This document shows positions 22,912 to 34,391 of a stretch of DNA of 64,000 bases, piece by piece (the first letter of the stretch is position 1; each line of letters starts with the position of its first letter). A model generated the notes under the pieces. It had not been told where the DNA came from, did no database searches, and saw only the letters and a list, made by a program, of their open reading frames with translations. The position numbers were made by a program, and so were the translations under genes. Source of the DNA: Solanum dulcamara (taxonomy: Eukaryota; Streptophyta; Magnoliopsida; Solanales; Solanaceae); the NCBI RefSeq assembly GCF_947179165.1, contig NC_077242.1:41905097-41969096 (forward strand). Reading direction: 5' to 3'.

Positions 22912-23428
22912 ACATAACTCCTACGTTGGCATGGGTAGACTACTTACCGGGTAAAATTCCATCAACTTTACATTCATTCTTTAACTTTGACTTTAAGGGC
23001 TAATTGTGGATCCACCACCCTAAAATAGCCGACAAGGGCCCCTATGGTAGCACATAGGTAATACAACATGAGACTTTACCTAAGGACCCCTTCGGTCGAT
23101 CCCCCCTATATATGCTACATTCAGTGTTAGGTCAACTCCCACAGAATAATATTTAAACATTAATATATCATAAACATTATATAACTTTAACATTAGAACA
23201 TCATCGGTGGAATAGCTCATTAAAATATTTCATTTGATTCAAATATGTGAGAATTTCCCTTTAACATTGAATCCTTTCTTTGGCTAAAATCCCTTTCGTC
23301 ATCATTCAATGATTTCACAAGACTTCCTTAAACATAGGCATTTGCTTTATGAACTTTCTTTTGCAGTCAAAACTTTCAATTCAACTTCATTTAAATATAA
23401 GAGGACTAAGTGGGTTGATTTCATATAA
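22912..23428 (-). repeat. Inverted family G LTR arm, left
   Basis: This is the reverse complement of 26837-27355. Landmarks in order are ACATAACTCCTACGTTGGCA (inverse of 27355), AATAGCCGACAAGG, CCTTCGGTCGA, ATAAACATTATATAACTTTA, and GTGGGTTGATTTCATATAA (inverse of 26837). It joins without a gap to the RT motif at 23429, where the N-terminal part of pol should be. The arms enclose 3.4 kb of pol and LTR. Confidence 0.9.
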
Positions 23429-24212
23429 CGGACATTAGGAGCTTCTTGGGTCTAGCCGGTTACTATAAAAGGTTCGTTCAAGGATTTTCTTCCATCTCAT
23501 CTCCTGTGAAAAAGTTGACTCAAAAGAAGGCAAAATTCATATGGACGAATAGGTGTGAAAGGAGTTTCCAAATTTTAAAAGATCGACTTACCTCTGCTCC
23601 TATTTTTACTCTGTCGGAAGGATCAGAAAGGTTTGTGGTTTATTATTATGCTTCGAAGATTAGTTTGGGTTGTGTCTTAATGCAAAACAGTAAGGTCATA
23701 GCCTATACTTCTAGGTAATTAAAAGTGCATGAGGGTAACTACCCTACCCATAATCTTGAGTGGTGGTCTTGGTTTTTTCTTTGAAAATTTGGCCGCACTA
23801 CCTCTATAGAGTACATGTAGATGTGTATATTGGTCATAAAAGCCTTCCATATGTGTTCACCCAAAGGGACATCAAACTAAGATAAAGAAGGTGGCTAGAT
23901 CTCCTGAAGAACTATGACATGAATATGCATTATCATCCAGGTAGAGCCAATGTGATTGTCGATGCACTTAGTAGAGTGTTTATAGGGAGTGTGGACCATG
24001 TTAATGAAAAAAAGAGAGAGTTGGTGAAAGATATTCACCGATTGGCTAGACTAGGGGTGGATTTCTGCGATACCAGTAATAGTGGTATGGTTCCCAAAAA
24101 TGGGTCAAAATCCTCCTTGGTAGTGGACGTTAAGTCTAAACAAGATATCGACTCGACCCTTGTTGAGTTAAAGAAGTTGGTGAAGGAAAAGAAGGTACAG
24201 ATCTTTTCATAA
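23429..24212 (+). pseudogene. pol: Family G RT end and RNase H relic
   Basis: Starts mid-RT at the connection motif DIRSFLGLAGYYKRF, followed by GFSSISSPVKKLTQKK and LKDRLTSAPIFTL (frame 23446-23718). The RNase H has VVYYYASKISLGCVLMQ, where the first catalytic Asp of VVYCDAS is Tyr, and GHKSL replaces TDHKSL, a second loss. A frameshifted part (23719-23918) leads to the frame 23919-24212 with HYHPGRANVIVDALSR and a charged linker. All sequence N-terminal to DIRSFLG is missing, replaced by the inverted LTR arm. Confidence 0.9.
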
Positions 24213-25130
24213 AGGGGAGATAGGGTGTTATATTACCAAGGTCAGTTATGTGTTACGGATGTAGATGGCATAAGGAGTTTGATATTGATGGAGGCACATA
24301 ATTCTACATACTCCATTCACCCCGGTTTGATGAGAATGTATCGAGACTTGAAAGATTTGTTTTTATAGGGTGGTATGAAGAAGGACATAGCAAGGTTCGT
24401 GTTTGAATGTCTGAATTGCCAATAAGTGAAGGCCGAACATCAAAGGCCGGGTGGTTTAGCTCAAAATATTAAAATCCATACATTGAGATGGGAAGATGTG
24501 AATATGAATTTTGTAGTGGGTTTTCTCCACACTCAGAAGCGACACAATTCTATTTGGGTGATTGTTGATAGAATGACTAACTCGGCTCACTTTTTATCAG
24601 TTAAGACTTCTTATAAGGCCAAAGACTATGCCACGTTGTATATCCGGGAGTTGGTGAGGTTGCATGGTTTGCCGTTGTGTATTATTTCAGATCATGGTAC
24701 CCAATTCACTTCTCACTTTTGGAGATCATTTTAAAAGGGCCTCGGTACTAAGGTAAAGTTGAGCACCGGATTCCATCCTCAAATCGATAGACAAGCCAAA
24801 AGGACAATTCAAACACTAGAGGATATGTTAAGGGCTTGTGTGTTGGATTTTAAGGAAATTGGGATAATCTTCTACTACTCATCAAGTTTGCCTATAATAA
24901 TAGTTACCACTCGACTATTGAGATGGCGCCATTTGAGGCTTTGTATGGGAGACGATATAGGTCCCCAGTTGGTTTGTTTGAAGTAGGTGGGATGACGTTG
25001 TTGGGCCTCGAATTAGTACTTGATGCTTTGGAGAAGGTGAATATCATTAGAGTAAGGTTGAATACGACTCAAAGTCGTCAAAAGTCATATTCCAAAACTA
25101 GAAGAAGGGATCTTGAATTTGAGGTGGGTG
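24213..25130 (+). pseudogene. pol: Family G integrase relic
   Basis: Zinc finger: EAHNSTYSIHPG..CLNC at about 24290-24425, HHCC kept, with stops in between. Catalytic core: NMNFVVGFLHTQKRHNSIWVI has Asn where the first catalytic Asp should be; CIISDHGTQFTSHFW keeps the second Asp; FHPQIDRQAKRTIQTLED has Lys in place of the catalytic Glu (usually GQAERT). With two of three DDE residues lost it cannot be active. The remainder (24923-25135) is APFEALYGRRYRSPVGLFEVG then RRRDLEFEVGD. Confidence 0.92.
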
Positions 25131-25553
25131 ATTAGGTGTATTTGAAGGTTTCACCCAAGAAAGGAGTGGTTTGATTTTGTAGAAAGGAGAAATTGAGCCC
25201 TAGGTATGTAGGGCCATGCAGAATCTTGAGACATCTGGAAAAGTTTCTTATGAGTTGGAATGGCCAATGGAGATGGCCATGGTTCACCCGATGTTCCATT
25301 TGTCTATGTTGAGAAAATGTGTGGGTGACCCTAACTCTATTTTGCCTTTGGAGGTAGTGACTATTAAGGAGAACTTGACCTATGAAGACCTCCCAGCTGA
25401 AATTTTGGACCGGCAAGTTAAGAGGTAGAGGAACAAAGAAGTTGCCTCTGCTAAAGTCCTTTGGAGGAATCAAGAAGTCAAAAGTGCTACAAGGGAAGCA
25501 AAAACGGATATGATGAAAAGTTACCTCTATCTTTTTCATCCTACTCAAGTCTA
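25131..25553 (+). pseudogene. pol: Family G integrase tail / chromodomain-type end
   Basis: YLKVSPKKGV, then SYELEWPMEMAMVHPMFHLSMLRKCVGDPNS, then EEIL-like ENLTYEDLPAEILDRQV, then KVLWRNQEV..ATREA and YLYLFHPTQV before TAA at 25551-25553. Stops at the GD/VYL joint and after QVKR break the frame. The same tail is found intact at 41921-42283, so the two elements belong to one family. The 138-codon minus-strand frame here is a shadow. Confidence 0.88.
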
Positions 25554-25781
25554 AGGTAGTAAGTTACTCATGATCAATGTTTAAGACTCCTATGTTTCAG
25601 TTTTCGTACGTCCTCATATGCATGAATGTTCATAAAGTTAAATTTAAAAGTCATGTTTGATGCTAAGTTTAAAGACCTCATTTTTTATGCATTGCATGTG
25701 TCATTTTGCTCATGTTAGGTTGCTAGTCCTCTTTCCATGTCCTTCCTAAGATAAGTTAATCTCATTCGAGGATGAATGTTT

Positions 25782-25796
25782 CCAAGGGGGAGATAT
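25782..25796 (+). other. Polypurine tract before family G LTR
   Basis: CCAAGGGGGAGATAT directly precedes the LTR start TGTAATACCCC, and follows the conserved TTCGAGGATGAATGTT. Primes plus-strand DNA synthesis in the retrotransposon cycle. Confidence 0.85.
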
Positions 25797-27497
25797 TGTA
25801 ATACCCCATAAGTTAGAAAGTTGGAACCAAGGAAAAAAGTCTCAAAATTTCAAACCCATCCATGTGAATGAGCCCCTCTACGGCTCGTAAGGTCATAGTG
25901 TGACCCTTCAAGAAAATATTAGAGTTCCCCTTAGGAGAGGTTCTACAACCTTCCAGGATGAGTCATTCTAGAGAAGATGGGTCGTAGAAACCCCTCATAA
26001 GCTAAGTTCAGAGGACAAGTTTCAAGGACCTATAAGGGCCAAGTCTATGAACTTGTAGAATGGGTCATTTTCTTGATGACGGGTCGTATAAATGAGTCAT
26101 TCATAAACTTTAGAGACTTGAATTTTGCAGTTTTTGGAGACCTGCAGGATGAACCCAAGGAACAGGTCAATTCCTTGAGGATGAGTCATTGCTAAACTTC
26201 AGAGACTATGTTTTAGACTTTTTTCTTAGGCCTGCAAGATGGGTTAGTTGCACGACTCGTCATAAAGACGACGACCCATAGGGCTAATTTTCCAAATTTA
26301 ATGGACGAATATTGTGTCTTTTCCAAAGTTCAGTTCAATAAACCTAGAGGCTTTTATGGCAAGTTCAAAGTTTGTAGGCACTTCTCTTCAAGACCCCCTC
26401 CTATTCAATTCATTTTCTCAAAACTTTCAAGGAAAGAACTCATGAGGTCCCTCAAGGTTTCTCTCCAAATTAAAGTTAGGGTTTCCTATTTCTTCAAGAT
26501 TCTTCTTTAATTCCTAGTTAATTTAAGAAAGGTGTGTGGGTTTCCATCCATAGGTCCTTCACCCATAGAGCCCAAAGTTTTCTCAACCCAGTATTTCCAT
26601 TACAAATGATGAAATCTTATGGAATTTTACATGATGATCCCAAATACATATATTATGGCATATTTGAAGTTTATTTCTTAAATTGATATACATTGACTCT
26701 CAATTTCATGAAATGAATGATTTTGTTAGGGTTCTTATTTGAAAGCTTAAAAGGTAGCTTTAAAGTGCATATGGTGGGTTATTTTAAGATGTTTCATATG
26801 ATGCATTTCCATACCTCTCATGTATTAAATGTATTTAAAAGTTATACGAAATCAACCCACTTAGTCCTCTTATGTTGAAATGAAGTTGAATTGAAAGTTT
26901 TGACTACAAATGAAAGTTTATGAAGAAAATCTCTATGTTTAAAGAAGTCTTGTGAAATGATTGAATGATGAGGAAAGGGATTTTATCCAAGGAAAGGATT
27001 CAATGTGAAAGGTCAATCACATATTTAAATCGAATGAAATATTTTAATGAGCTATTCCATCAATGATTTTCTAATGCTAAAGTTATATAATGTTTATGAT
27101 ATATTGATGTTTAAATGTTATTCCGTAAGAGTTGACCTAGAACCGAATGTAGTATGTAGACGGGGGCTCGACCGAAGGGGTTCTTAAATAAAATCTCATG
27201 TTGCATTAATTATGTACCACCATAGGGGCCTTTGTCGGCTATTTTAGGCTAGTAGATCCACAATTAGCCCTTAAAGTCAAAGTTAAAGAATGAATGTAAA
27301 GTTGACAGTGTTCTACCTGGCAAGTAGTCTACCCGTGCCAATGTAGGAGTTATGTATGATTCAATATAATAGCTTGCATGGTTTTAAATATCGGTTAAGG
27401 TCGCTTCCCTACAAAATGAATGTCTTAAGGATTCATATGATGATATCTCATGCATGCATCAACTTATGAATATTGCCCATACATGTCTCTCTCTTAT
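25797..27497 (+). mobile_element. Family G LTR, left part (split by insertion)
   Basis: Starts TGTAATACCCCATAAG after the PPT. The U3 contains repeated GGGTCGTA/ACGACCC words (25880-26290); then comes the leader TCCTTCACCCATAGAGCCCAAA..TTCTCAACCCAG, shared with 43360-43400. At 27497 a family F element interrupts it, and the LTR resumes at 34397. Both parts together give about 2.2 kb, the size of other family G copies. Confidence 0.85.
26837..27355 (+). repeat. Inverted family G LTR arm, right
   Basis: The partner of 22912-23428 in inverted orientation (about 517-519 bp, high identity). It is an ordinary internal part of the family G LTR and also occurs, in direct orientation and more diverged, in each copy of the array at 42528-51631. 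The left arm is therefore the displaced one. Confidence 0.85.
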
Positions 27498-30266
27498 TCT
27501 CATGACCAACCTCCATAGGTCATAATTGGTGCCTAATTTGGGTACCCATATGTACCCTTAGCCTCACTGAGTATGTTAGCAGAATAAACAAATAAGGAAA
27601 TAAAAAAATATCGCTAGAGAGCACACGAAAATAGATATAGCACATGAAGGCCGTTAAGGTTGTCACTAAACACAAGCCCAAAATAATTATACAAAACCTA
27701 CAACACAAGTCTGCAAACTTCTATAGAACAATAGCATAATCATATGATAGGATAGGGCACCGTCATACCCTTAACCAATATGTACAAATGTACAAAAGAA
27801 AATTTAGTACCAAAATAGGGCTCCGGAAAAAGGAGCACTGCCAACCAACAAGGTGGATGTCCTAAGCAGACAGATCAACAAACCGAGCATATGTACCTAC
27901 GGGCATGTAACACAGCCCCTTGAAGAAAGAGGGGGTCAGTACGAAAAATGTACTAAATATGTAAAGCACAGACTATAATAAGGAAATTCATTACCAGAAC
28001 AAAATGTGCAAAAATAAGCAAAATATCTAGAATATCATAATGTTTATCATAAACATAGATAGTGCATGCAGAAAAACATATGCCATATTCGGCCCCATTA
28101 TGGGACTCGGTGAACAAAACGTGGTCTCCACCCCATCACTGGCGCCACAGCACAGCATACATCCAGAGTAGGGAATATCTTCATAACAAATCATATCATA
28201 TCAGGTTGTCATATCAGATCATATGTGTATATGGCACATCATAACTCCACATCCCATATATAGGTCATACCTGCCCCCTCACAATGGGGCACGATGAATA
28301 ATAAAGAGAGGTACATATGATAACAAACCTGGCCCGGGATCAGTGAAGGAAGTATTGAGGCATCCATGAGTGGAGTAGTGAGAAACTATATGCAATTTAA
28401 ATCATATTTGAGACTCGATGTAATTATCAAAATGAGCTATCATACAAAATCAAGACAAGAGTCATATCAAATACCTTATGAAAGTCACTATGGATTATAT
28501 CAAAATAGAACTTCTGGACTCATATACTCGTATCAAAGCGTAACGAAATAGCTTTTGGAAATCAAGAAACTGGCCATCCTAGTGGCTCTAGGAATAGGAA
28601 CTTCCTGGGAATTATATAAAATTCATATATTTAATTCCATGTCAAAATAAATATTAGCTTTTCATACTTATGTCAAAACATGCTAAGAGAAGGAATAAGA
28701 TTTACATACTTATGCCAAAAACATGCCAAAAGAAGGAAACGTTAGCTTTACATACCTCTTACAGATTACTCTTAACACGTTCACCTCGTCATCTCTTGAA
28801 CCTATTTAACATGAAAGTAATTCTAAGGTTAGTGACCTTCACCTTTCAATCTTGCAATTCTACCACCAATTACCCTTAGGAACTAATTTCTTATTCACCT
28901 TTCTCGACTAGTCTCGACTAATCTATTAGTTAGTTAGAAGTTAATAGAATTCAAGCAGCATCTCCCCTATAACTTTCCCTATCAAAAGTAAAACCTTAGA
29001 ATACATATTACCCACACTAACTAGAAGCCAATACACGACCATAACACTGCAACATTACCCAAAGAAAGTCCCAAATAGCCCGCTCAAAACTACAATACCA
29101 AAAGAGGGTTTTTAATCTCTATTTTGTAAAACCATTAACCATACATAACAGGGGGTCGTGTGGATGCAACCAGAAGCTCCCATACCCATTTTTGAACACT
29201 TTCCATCCCTGCAACACACAATAAAACCACCTGCAAGTGCATCACAACAACCACAACACACTACTCGACTTGGATTTAACTATAACGACCTTAGCTTAGT
29301 TTGTTTCTAATATCAAGCATCCTTGTGAAATTTTTATACTTCCATACATATAAGACGTTTAATACACTCCATAACAATACCATAAACTCCAAATTGAAAG
29401 AAAAACCCTTACCTTACCCGAAATTGGCCAAAAATTGCCAAAACTCGCCTCGGAAGTTCTTTAATTGTGGCTGAAATGTTGTGGCTATTTTCTATCCATT
29501 TGTGCTGCTCCAAACCATAAATTTACATTATTAAAACCTTCATATCATCGTGGTATACCCTAGATAATTAATTCATGGAAAGAAATTGGGGCTTACCTTT
29601 CACTATGGCCAAGCCGTCGCCCCTCTCTCTTAGCCTAGTAGGGTTTCCTATTCTTTTCCTTTAAGTTCAAGGCTGTTTTGTGAGCAATTCAGCCTTAAGA
29701 CACATGTATATACATGTCCTTAGGAGATGACATGTAGTATCCCCCCTAGGGCGCTACCTCATCCATGCATCCAATCCAAAGCAACCACATGGCAGCGTGG
29801 GACCCATCTCAAGTAGGTGTGTCACCTATTTGGTCCAAGTAGGTGCATCACCTACTTAGTACAAGTAGGTGTATCACCTACTTTTTTCAAGTAGGTACTA
29901 CGTCTCTTTATTTCTCTTTTATGGGTTCGTAATCTCATCTCACTTTAAGAGCCTATGTATCCCTTGCTACTTAAGCTCGACGTGCAGTCAAGTAGCTTAG
30001 TTATGTAAGATGTCTAAGTCGGTGTTGTACGTGAGTAAGTCGAGTCCTACGACCCATTACTTGGCCTCCAACTCCTTTCGGATTCTTAGAACCCTAATTC
30101 CAATCTTCTCTATTATTGGGGTATCTTATTCTCCCCTCCTTAGAGTTGTTTGATAGCGTTATACATTATCTGAGTCACATGATGACTTCTAAAGAATTTA
30201 AGAGCCTTCCCAGAAACTTAAGAAGCTTAAGAAGCATTCCAAGGTACCAAAGTACGGGGTGTAACA
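27498..30266 (-). mobile_element. 3' LTR of the non-autonomous family F element
   Basis: Plus-strand ends are TCTCATGACC (decayed TGTCACGACC) and GGTGTAACA. CGGCCCCATTATGGGACTCGGTG at about 28090 (modules as in the other F LTRs), GGGGGTCAGTACGA at 27930. Chance frames of 60-69 codons inside are not called. Confidence 0.88.
29727..29900 (-). promoter_or_regulatory. U3 inverted-repeat cluster, AGGTG/CACCT type
   Basis: Three consecutive inverted repeats of the type AAGTAGGTGNNTCACCTACTT (29811-29883), preceded by CCACATGGCAGC and GACATGT words. TATA-like GTATATACAT lies at 29705-29714 on the minus-strand downstream side. Compared with 6221-6432, the ACGT cores are mostly mutated while the AGGTG repeats are kept. 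Confidence 0.6.
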
Positions 30267-30280
30267 TCCTCCCCCCCTTA
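30267..30280 (-). other. Polypurine tract, minus strand
   Basis: TCCTCCCCCCCTTA, so TAAGGGGGGGAGGA on the coding strand, immediately before the 3' LTR start TGTTACACCCC. Followed on the internal side by a decayed TTCGAATGTG motif. Confidence 0.85.
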
Positions 30281-30470
30281 AGAAAATACTTCTTCGAATG
30301 TGAACCAAAACCTTCCTACGGATCTTATACTGACTATATGGAGAATTCCTCTATCCCATTGCCATAACATATACTTTCATCGAGATATAAATATCAGAGT
30401 TCCAATGGTTAGGATTACATATAGACGTAGGTAATAGGTACGAATACATGTGTTTCATTTCCTCTTTCGC
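30281..30470 (-). mobile_element. Pol-end remnant next to PPT
   Basis: Matches 62956-63145 of the next minus-strand element (TGTGTTTCATTTCCTCTT at 30450 and 63119). It is the non-coding end downstream of the integrase tail. The match stops at about 30470, exactly where the 5S-like sequence begins. Confidence 0.7.
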
Positions 30471-30571
30471 TTCCTAGGGGGTCACCCATCCTAGTACTAC
30501 TCTTGCCCAAGCATGCTTAACTTCGGAGTTCTGATGGGATCCGGTGTGTTAGTGTTGGTATGATCGCATCC
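30471..30571 (-). pseudogene. 5S rRNA-like sequence, 5' 100 bases, well conserved
   Basis: On the minus strand it starts GGATGCGATCATACCAACACT and continues through CCGGATCCCATCAGAACTCC, GAAGTTAAGC (A box), GGGCAAGAGTAGTACTAGG and GATGGGTGACC (C box). It ends in CCCTAGGAA, missing about the last 19 bases. Apart from a few changes it matches plant 5S rRNA closely, much better than the copy at 1052. The internal promoter is complete. It is in sense orientation within its element, and no T-run terminator follows. Confidence 0.93.
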
Positions 30572-31676
30572 ATCCCTTATGGGATCTTATTTGATGTTTA
30601 AGCGTTCCCATTTACATATGATAGCGTCATTTGATTTTCTCTTATGCTTTTACTTCTCTTGTCCACTTCCCCTCTTTTAGGGTGTACCCATTTTATTGTC
30701 TATTTATTTCTAACTTTCCAAATGCATATGAGTCCTTTCCAACCTATTTAGTATACTACGCTATTTCCATATCTTCCTTTACATCACCTATACTTTAGGT
30801 TACCCATGTACGAAACCTTAATACAATCATGAGGTACTTAGAATCCTCAATATACAGTACCAACAAAAGTCTGAACACTGGTACTCAAGTAATATCCTTA
30901 CTATAGCAGTGTATTTAAAGCCACATTCCATTCGTCCCAATAAATAATTAGCTTATCACCGTTTATCTTGGTGTATCAACTCAGTCGATGCCTTAATATG
31001 TCGTTCTATCCAGATCTAGGTGTCATCTCTAAATCATCTTCTTCGGATCACAAGTCTTTTCCAACTTTGTTTTACCATACCAGTATCGACCTTTCAAGAT
31101 ATATTACAATCCTATAGCTCATTCTCCTTTTATTTCTAGAAATATTTGGGCAGAGTTTCCTTTGTATTTCTTACTATCTCAACACCTGCATGCAAGAAAT
31201 GCCAATAATGCCTTATAGGGCCAACATATATATTCATATCGTATCATACCACAGCCACGCAAGGCGCCCAATATCAACAACAGTAAAAAAATGATGGACT
31301 TACCTCATCTGCCCAACTCAAAATGCACTTGTTACCCTGCCCTGTCTAGTTTTCCTTTCCATTTTTAACTTTACATATCAAGCGTACTTCAATACCTCAC
31401 CTGACATATATCTTTCGTACCTTTGCTTACCTGCGTGCTTTGTAAATTCCAATATCGTCAGTTGCTTTCTTCTATAGATATTGTCTTTCTGCTAAAATCA
31501 CAAGTTAGTATGAACAAAATCATTCCCTATGACTCGTCTTTATCGCACGATCTTAGATATGAAAGAAAGGTAACAGCCTAAATGTCTTGTAGACTCCTAT
31601 TTATTGATTTGGTGCACAACACATCAATAAACAAGACTCTACTAGACACGGTCTGTAGACACTCTAAGGGCGAACT
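30572..31676 (-). mobile_element. Non-coding leader of the non-autonomous family F element
   Basis: The half nearest the PBS (31130-31676) matches 2640-3229 and, inverted, 54841-55390, including GGGCAGAGTTTCCT and GGACTTACCTCAT. The half nearest the 5S-like sequence has no clear counterpart. No gag or pol motif is seen on the minus strand. Confidence 0.65.
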
Positions 31677-31688
31677 ACTCTGATACCA
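31677..31688 (-). other. Primer-binding site, initiator tRNA-Met
   Basis: The minus strand reads TGGTATCAGAGT, eleven of twelve bases complementary to initiator tRNA-Met, four bases from the LTR end at 31693. Confidence 0.9.
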
Positions 31689-31692
31689 CTCC

Positions 31693-34391
31693 TGTCACGA
31701 CCCAACTCTGTAGGTCGTGACTGGTGCGCGATTTGGGCACCCATACGTACCCTTAGCCCTACTGAGTAGATCGCTAGAGAACGCACGAAAATAGATGTGG
31801 CACACAAAGGCCGTTAAGGCCGTCACTGAACACAATCCCAAAACACCTATACAGAACCCACAACACAAGTGTACAAACCTTTACAGAATGATAGCATAAT
31901 CATATGATGGGACAGGGCCCCGTCGTACCCTTAACCAATATGTACAAATGTACAACAGAAAAGTTAGTACCAAAATAGGGCTCCGGACAAAAGAGCACTA
32001 CCAACCAACTGGGTGGATGTCCAAAGTGAGCGGATTAGCAAATCGAGCATCTGTACCTACGGGCATGTAATGAAACCCCCTGAAGAAAGGGGGGTCAGTA
32101 TGGAGAATGTACTGAATATGTAATGCACAGACTGTAATAAGTAAAGTCATTACTAGAACAAAATGTGAAAAAATGAGCGAAATATCCAGAATATCATAAT
32201 GTTTATCATAAACACATATAGTGCATACAGAATAACATATGCCATATTCGGCCCCATTATAGGACTTGGTAAACAAAATGTGGTCGCCACCCCATCATTG
32301 GCGCCAAAGCACAGCATACATCTAGATTAGCGAATATCTCCATAACAAATCATATCATATCAGGTAGTCATAACAGATCATATCACATCATAGATGTACA
32401 TGGCACATCATAAATCCACAAATCCCATGTACAAGTCATACCTGCCCTCTCACATTGGGGCATGACAAACAATATAAAGAGGTACGCATGATAACAATCC
32501 TAGCTCGGGCTCAGTGAAGGAAGCATTTAGGTATTCATAAGTGGAGTAGTGAGAAACTATATGCAATTTAAATCATATTTGAGACTCGATGGAATAATCA
32601 AAATGAGCTATCATTCAAAATCAAGACAAGATTCATATCAAGTACCTTTTGAAAGTCACTACGGATTATATCAAAATAGAACTTCTGGACTCATATACTC
32701 GTATCAAAGCGTAACAAAATAACTTTTGGAAATTAAGAAATTTACCATCCTAGTGGCTCTAGGAATAGGAACTTCCGGGGAATCATATAAAATTCATATA
32801 TTTGTTAGTGACTTTCAAAAGGTAATTTTCATACTTATGTCAAAACATGCCAAGAGAAGGATTAATATTTACATACTTATGCCAAAAAAAGGAAACGTTA
32901 GCTTTACATACCTCTTACAGATTACTCTTAACAGGTTCAACTCATCGTCTCTTCAACCTATTTAACATGAAAGTAATTCTAAGGTTAGTGACCTTCGACT
33001 TTCCATCTTCAAATTCTACCACCAATTCTAGGAACCAATTCCTTATTCACCTTTCTCGACTAGTCTCGACTAATTTATTAGTTACTTAGAAGTTAACAGA
33101 ATTCGGGCAGCATCTCCCCTATAACTAACTTTTCCTATACAAATTATAACCTTAGAAAACATATTACCCACACTAAAAATAAGCCAATACATGACCATAC
33201 TACTGCAACATTACCCAAAGCAAGTCCCAAACAGCTCGCTCAAAATTACGATACCAAAAGAGGGTTTTAATCTCTATTTCATAAAATCTTTAACCATACA
33301 TAACAGGGGGTCGTGTGGCTGCAACCATAAGCTCCCATACCCCTTTTTGAACACTTGCCGTCCCTTAAAAACACAATCAAACCACCTGCAAGTGCAGCAC
33401 AATAACCACAACACAATACTCGACTTCGATTTAACTATAATGACCTTAGCTTAGTTTATTTCTAACATCAAACATCCTTTTGCAATTTTTATACCTCTAG
33501 ACACATATAAGAGGTGTAATATACTCCATAAAAACACTATAAACTCCAAATTGAAAGAAAAACCCTTACCTTACCCAAAATTAGCCAAAGCTTGCCAAAA
33601 CTCGCCTCGGAAGTTCCTTAATTGTGGCTGAAACATTGTGTCTTTTTTGTGTCCATTTTATGGTGCTATAAACCATATCTTTACATTATTAACACCTTCA
33701 TCTCATCGTGGTATACCTTAGATAATCAATTCGTGGAAATAAATCGGGGCTTACCTTTCACTTTGGCCAAGCTATTGCCTCTTTCTCTTAGCCTCCTAGG
33801 GTTTCCTTTTCTTTTCCTTTAAGTTCAAGGATGTTTTGTGAGAAATGAAGCCTTAATACACATGTATATACATGTCCTTAGGAGGTGACATATGGCATCC
33901 CCCTAGGGGTGACACGTGGCAGCCCTCTAGGGTGCCACCTCATCTATGTATCCAATCCAAAGCCACCACATGGCAGCGTGGGACCCACCTCAAGTAGGTG
34001 TGTCACCTACTTGGTCCAAGTCGGTGCATCAACTAGTTAGTCCAAGTAGGTGCATCACCTATTTGTTTTAAGTAGGTACTATGTCTCCTTATTTCTCTTT
34101 CGTGGGTTCGTAATCTCATCTCACTTTAAGAGCCTACGTATCCCTTGATACTTAAGCTCGACGTGCACTTAAGTAGCTTAGTTATGTAAGACGTCCAAGT
34201 CGGTGGCTTACGTGAGTAAGTCAAGTCCTACAACCTATTATTGGGGTGTCTCATTCTCCCCTCCTTAAAGTTGTTTGATAGTATTATAGATTATCTGACT
34301 AACATGACGACTTCTAAGGAACTTAAGAGCCTTCCCAGAAACTTTAAAAGCTTAAGAAGCATTCCAAGGTACCAAAGTATGGGGTGTACAA
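31693..34391 (-). mobile_element. 5' LTR of the non-autonomous family F element
   Basis: Plus-strand ends are TGTCACGACCC and GTGTACAA (decayed GTGTAACA). Collinear with the 3' LTR over its whole length. The U3 cluster lies at 33886-34080 and TATA-like GTATATACAT at about 33861. No frame in it has domain support. Confidence 0.88.
33886..34080 (-). promoter_or_regulatory. U3 palindrome cluster
   Basis: GTGACACGTGGCAGC (CACGTG G-box at about 33913) and CCACATGGCAGC, followed by AAGTAGGTGTGTCACCTACTT (33993-34013) and two weaker copies. This copy keeps both the G-box and the AGGTG/CACCT repeats. Confidence 0.62.

Larger units (their letters stand above)
27498..34391 (-). mobile_element. Complete family F non-autonomous LTR element
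   Basis: LTR (27498-30266), PPT, 1.43-kb internal region, PBS and LTR (31693-34391), all on the minus strand. Flanking 5-bp CTTAT at 27493-27497 and 34392-34396 is a plausible target-site duplication, the usual Ty3 size. The host sequence is a family G LTR. The LTRs are almost twice as long as the internal part and no gag or pol is present, so it depended on another element for its proteins. The LTRs differ by scattered substitutions and small indels, so the insertion is old. Confidence 0.88.

Noticed and set aside
25132..25548. 138-codon minus-strand open frame
   Set aside because: Exact antisense shadow of the gypsy integrase tail.
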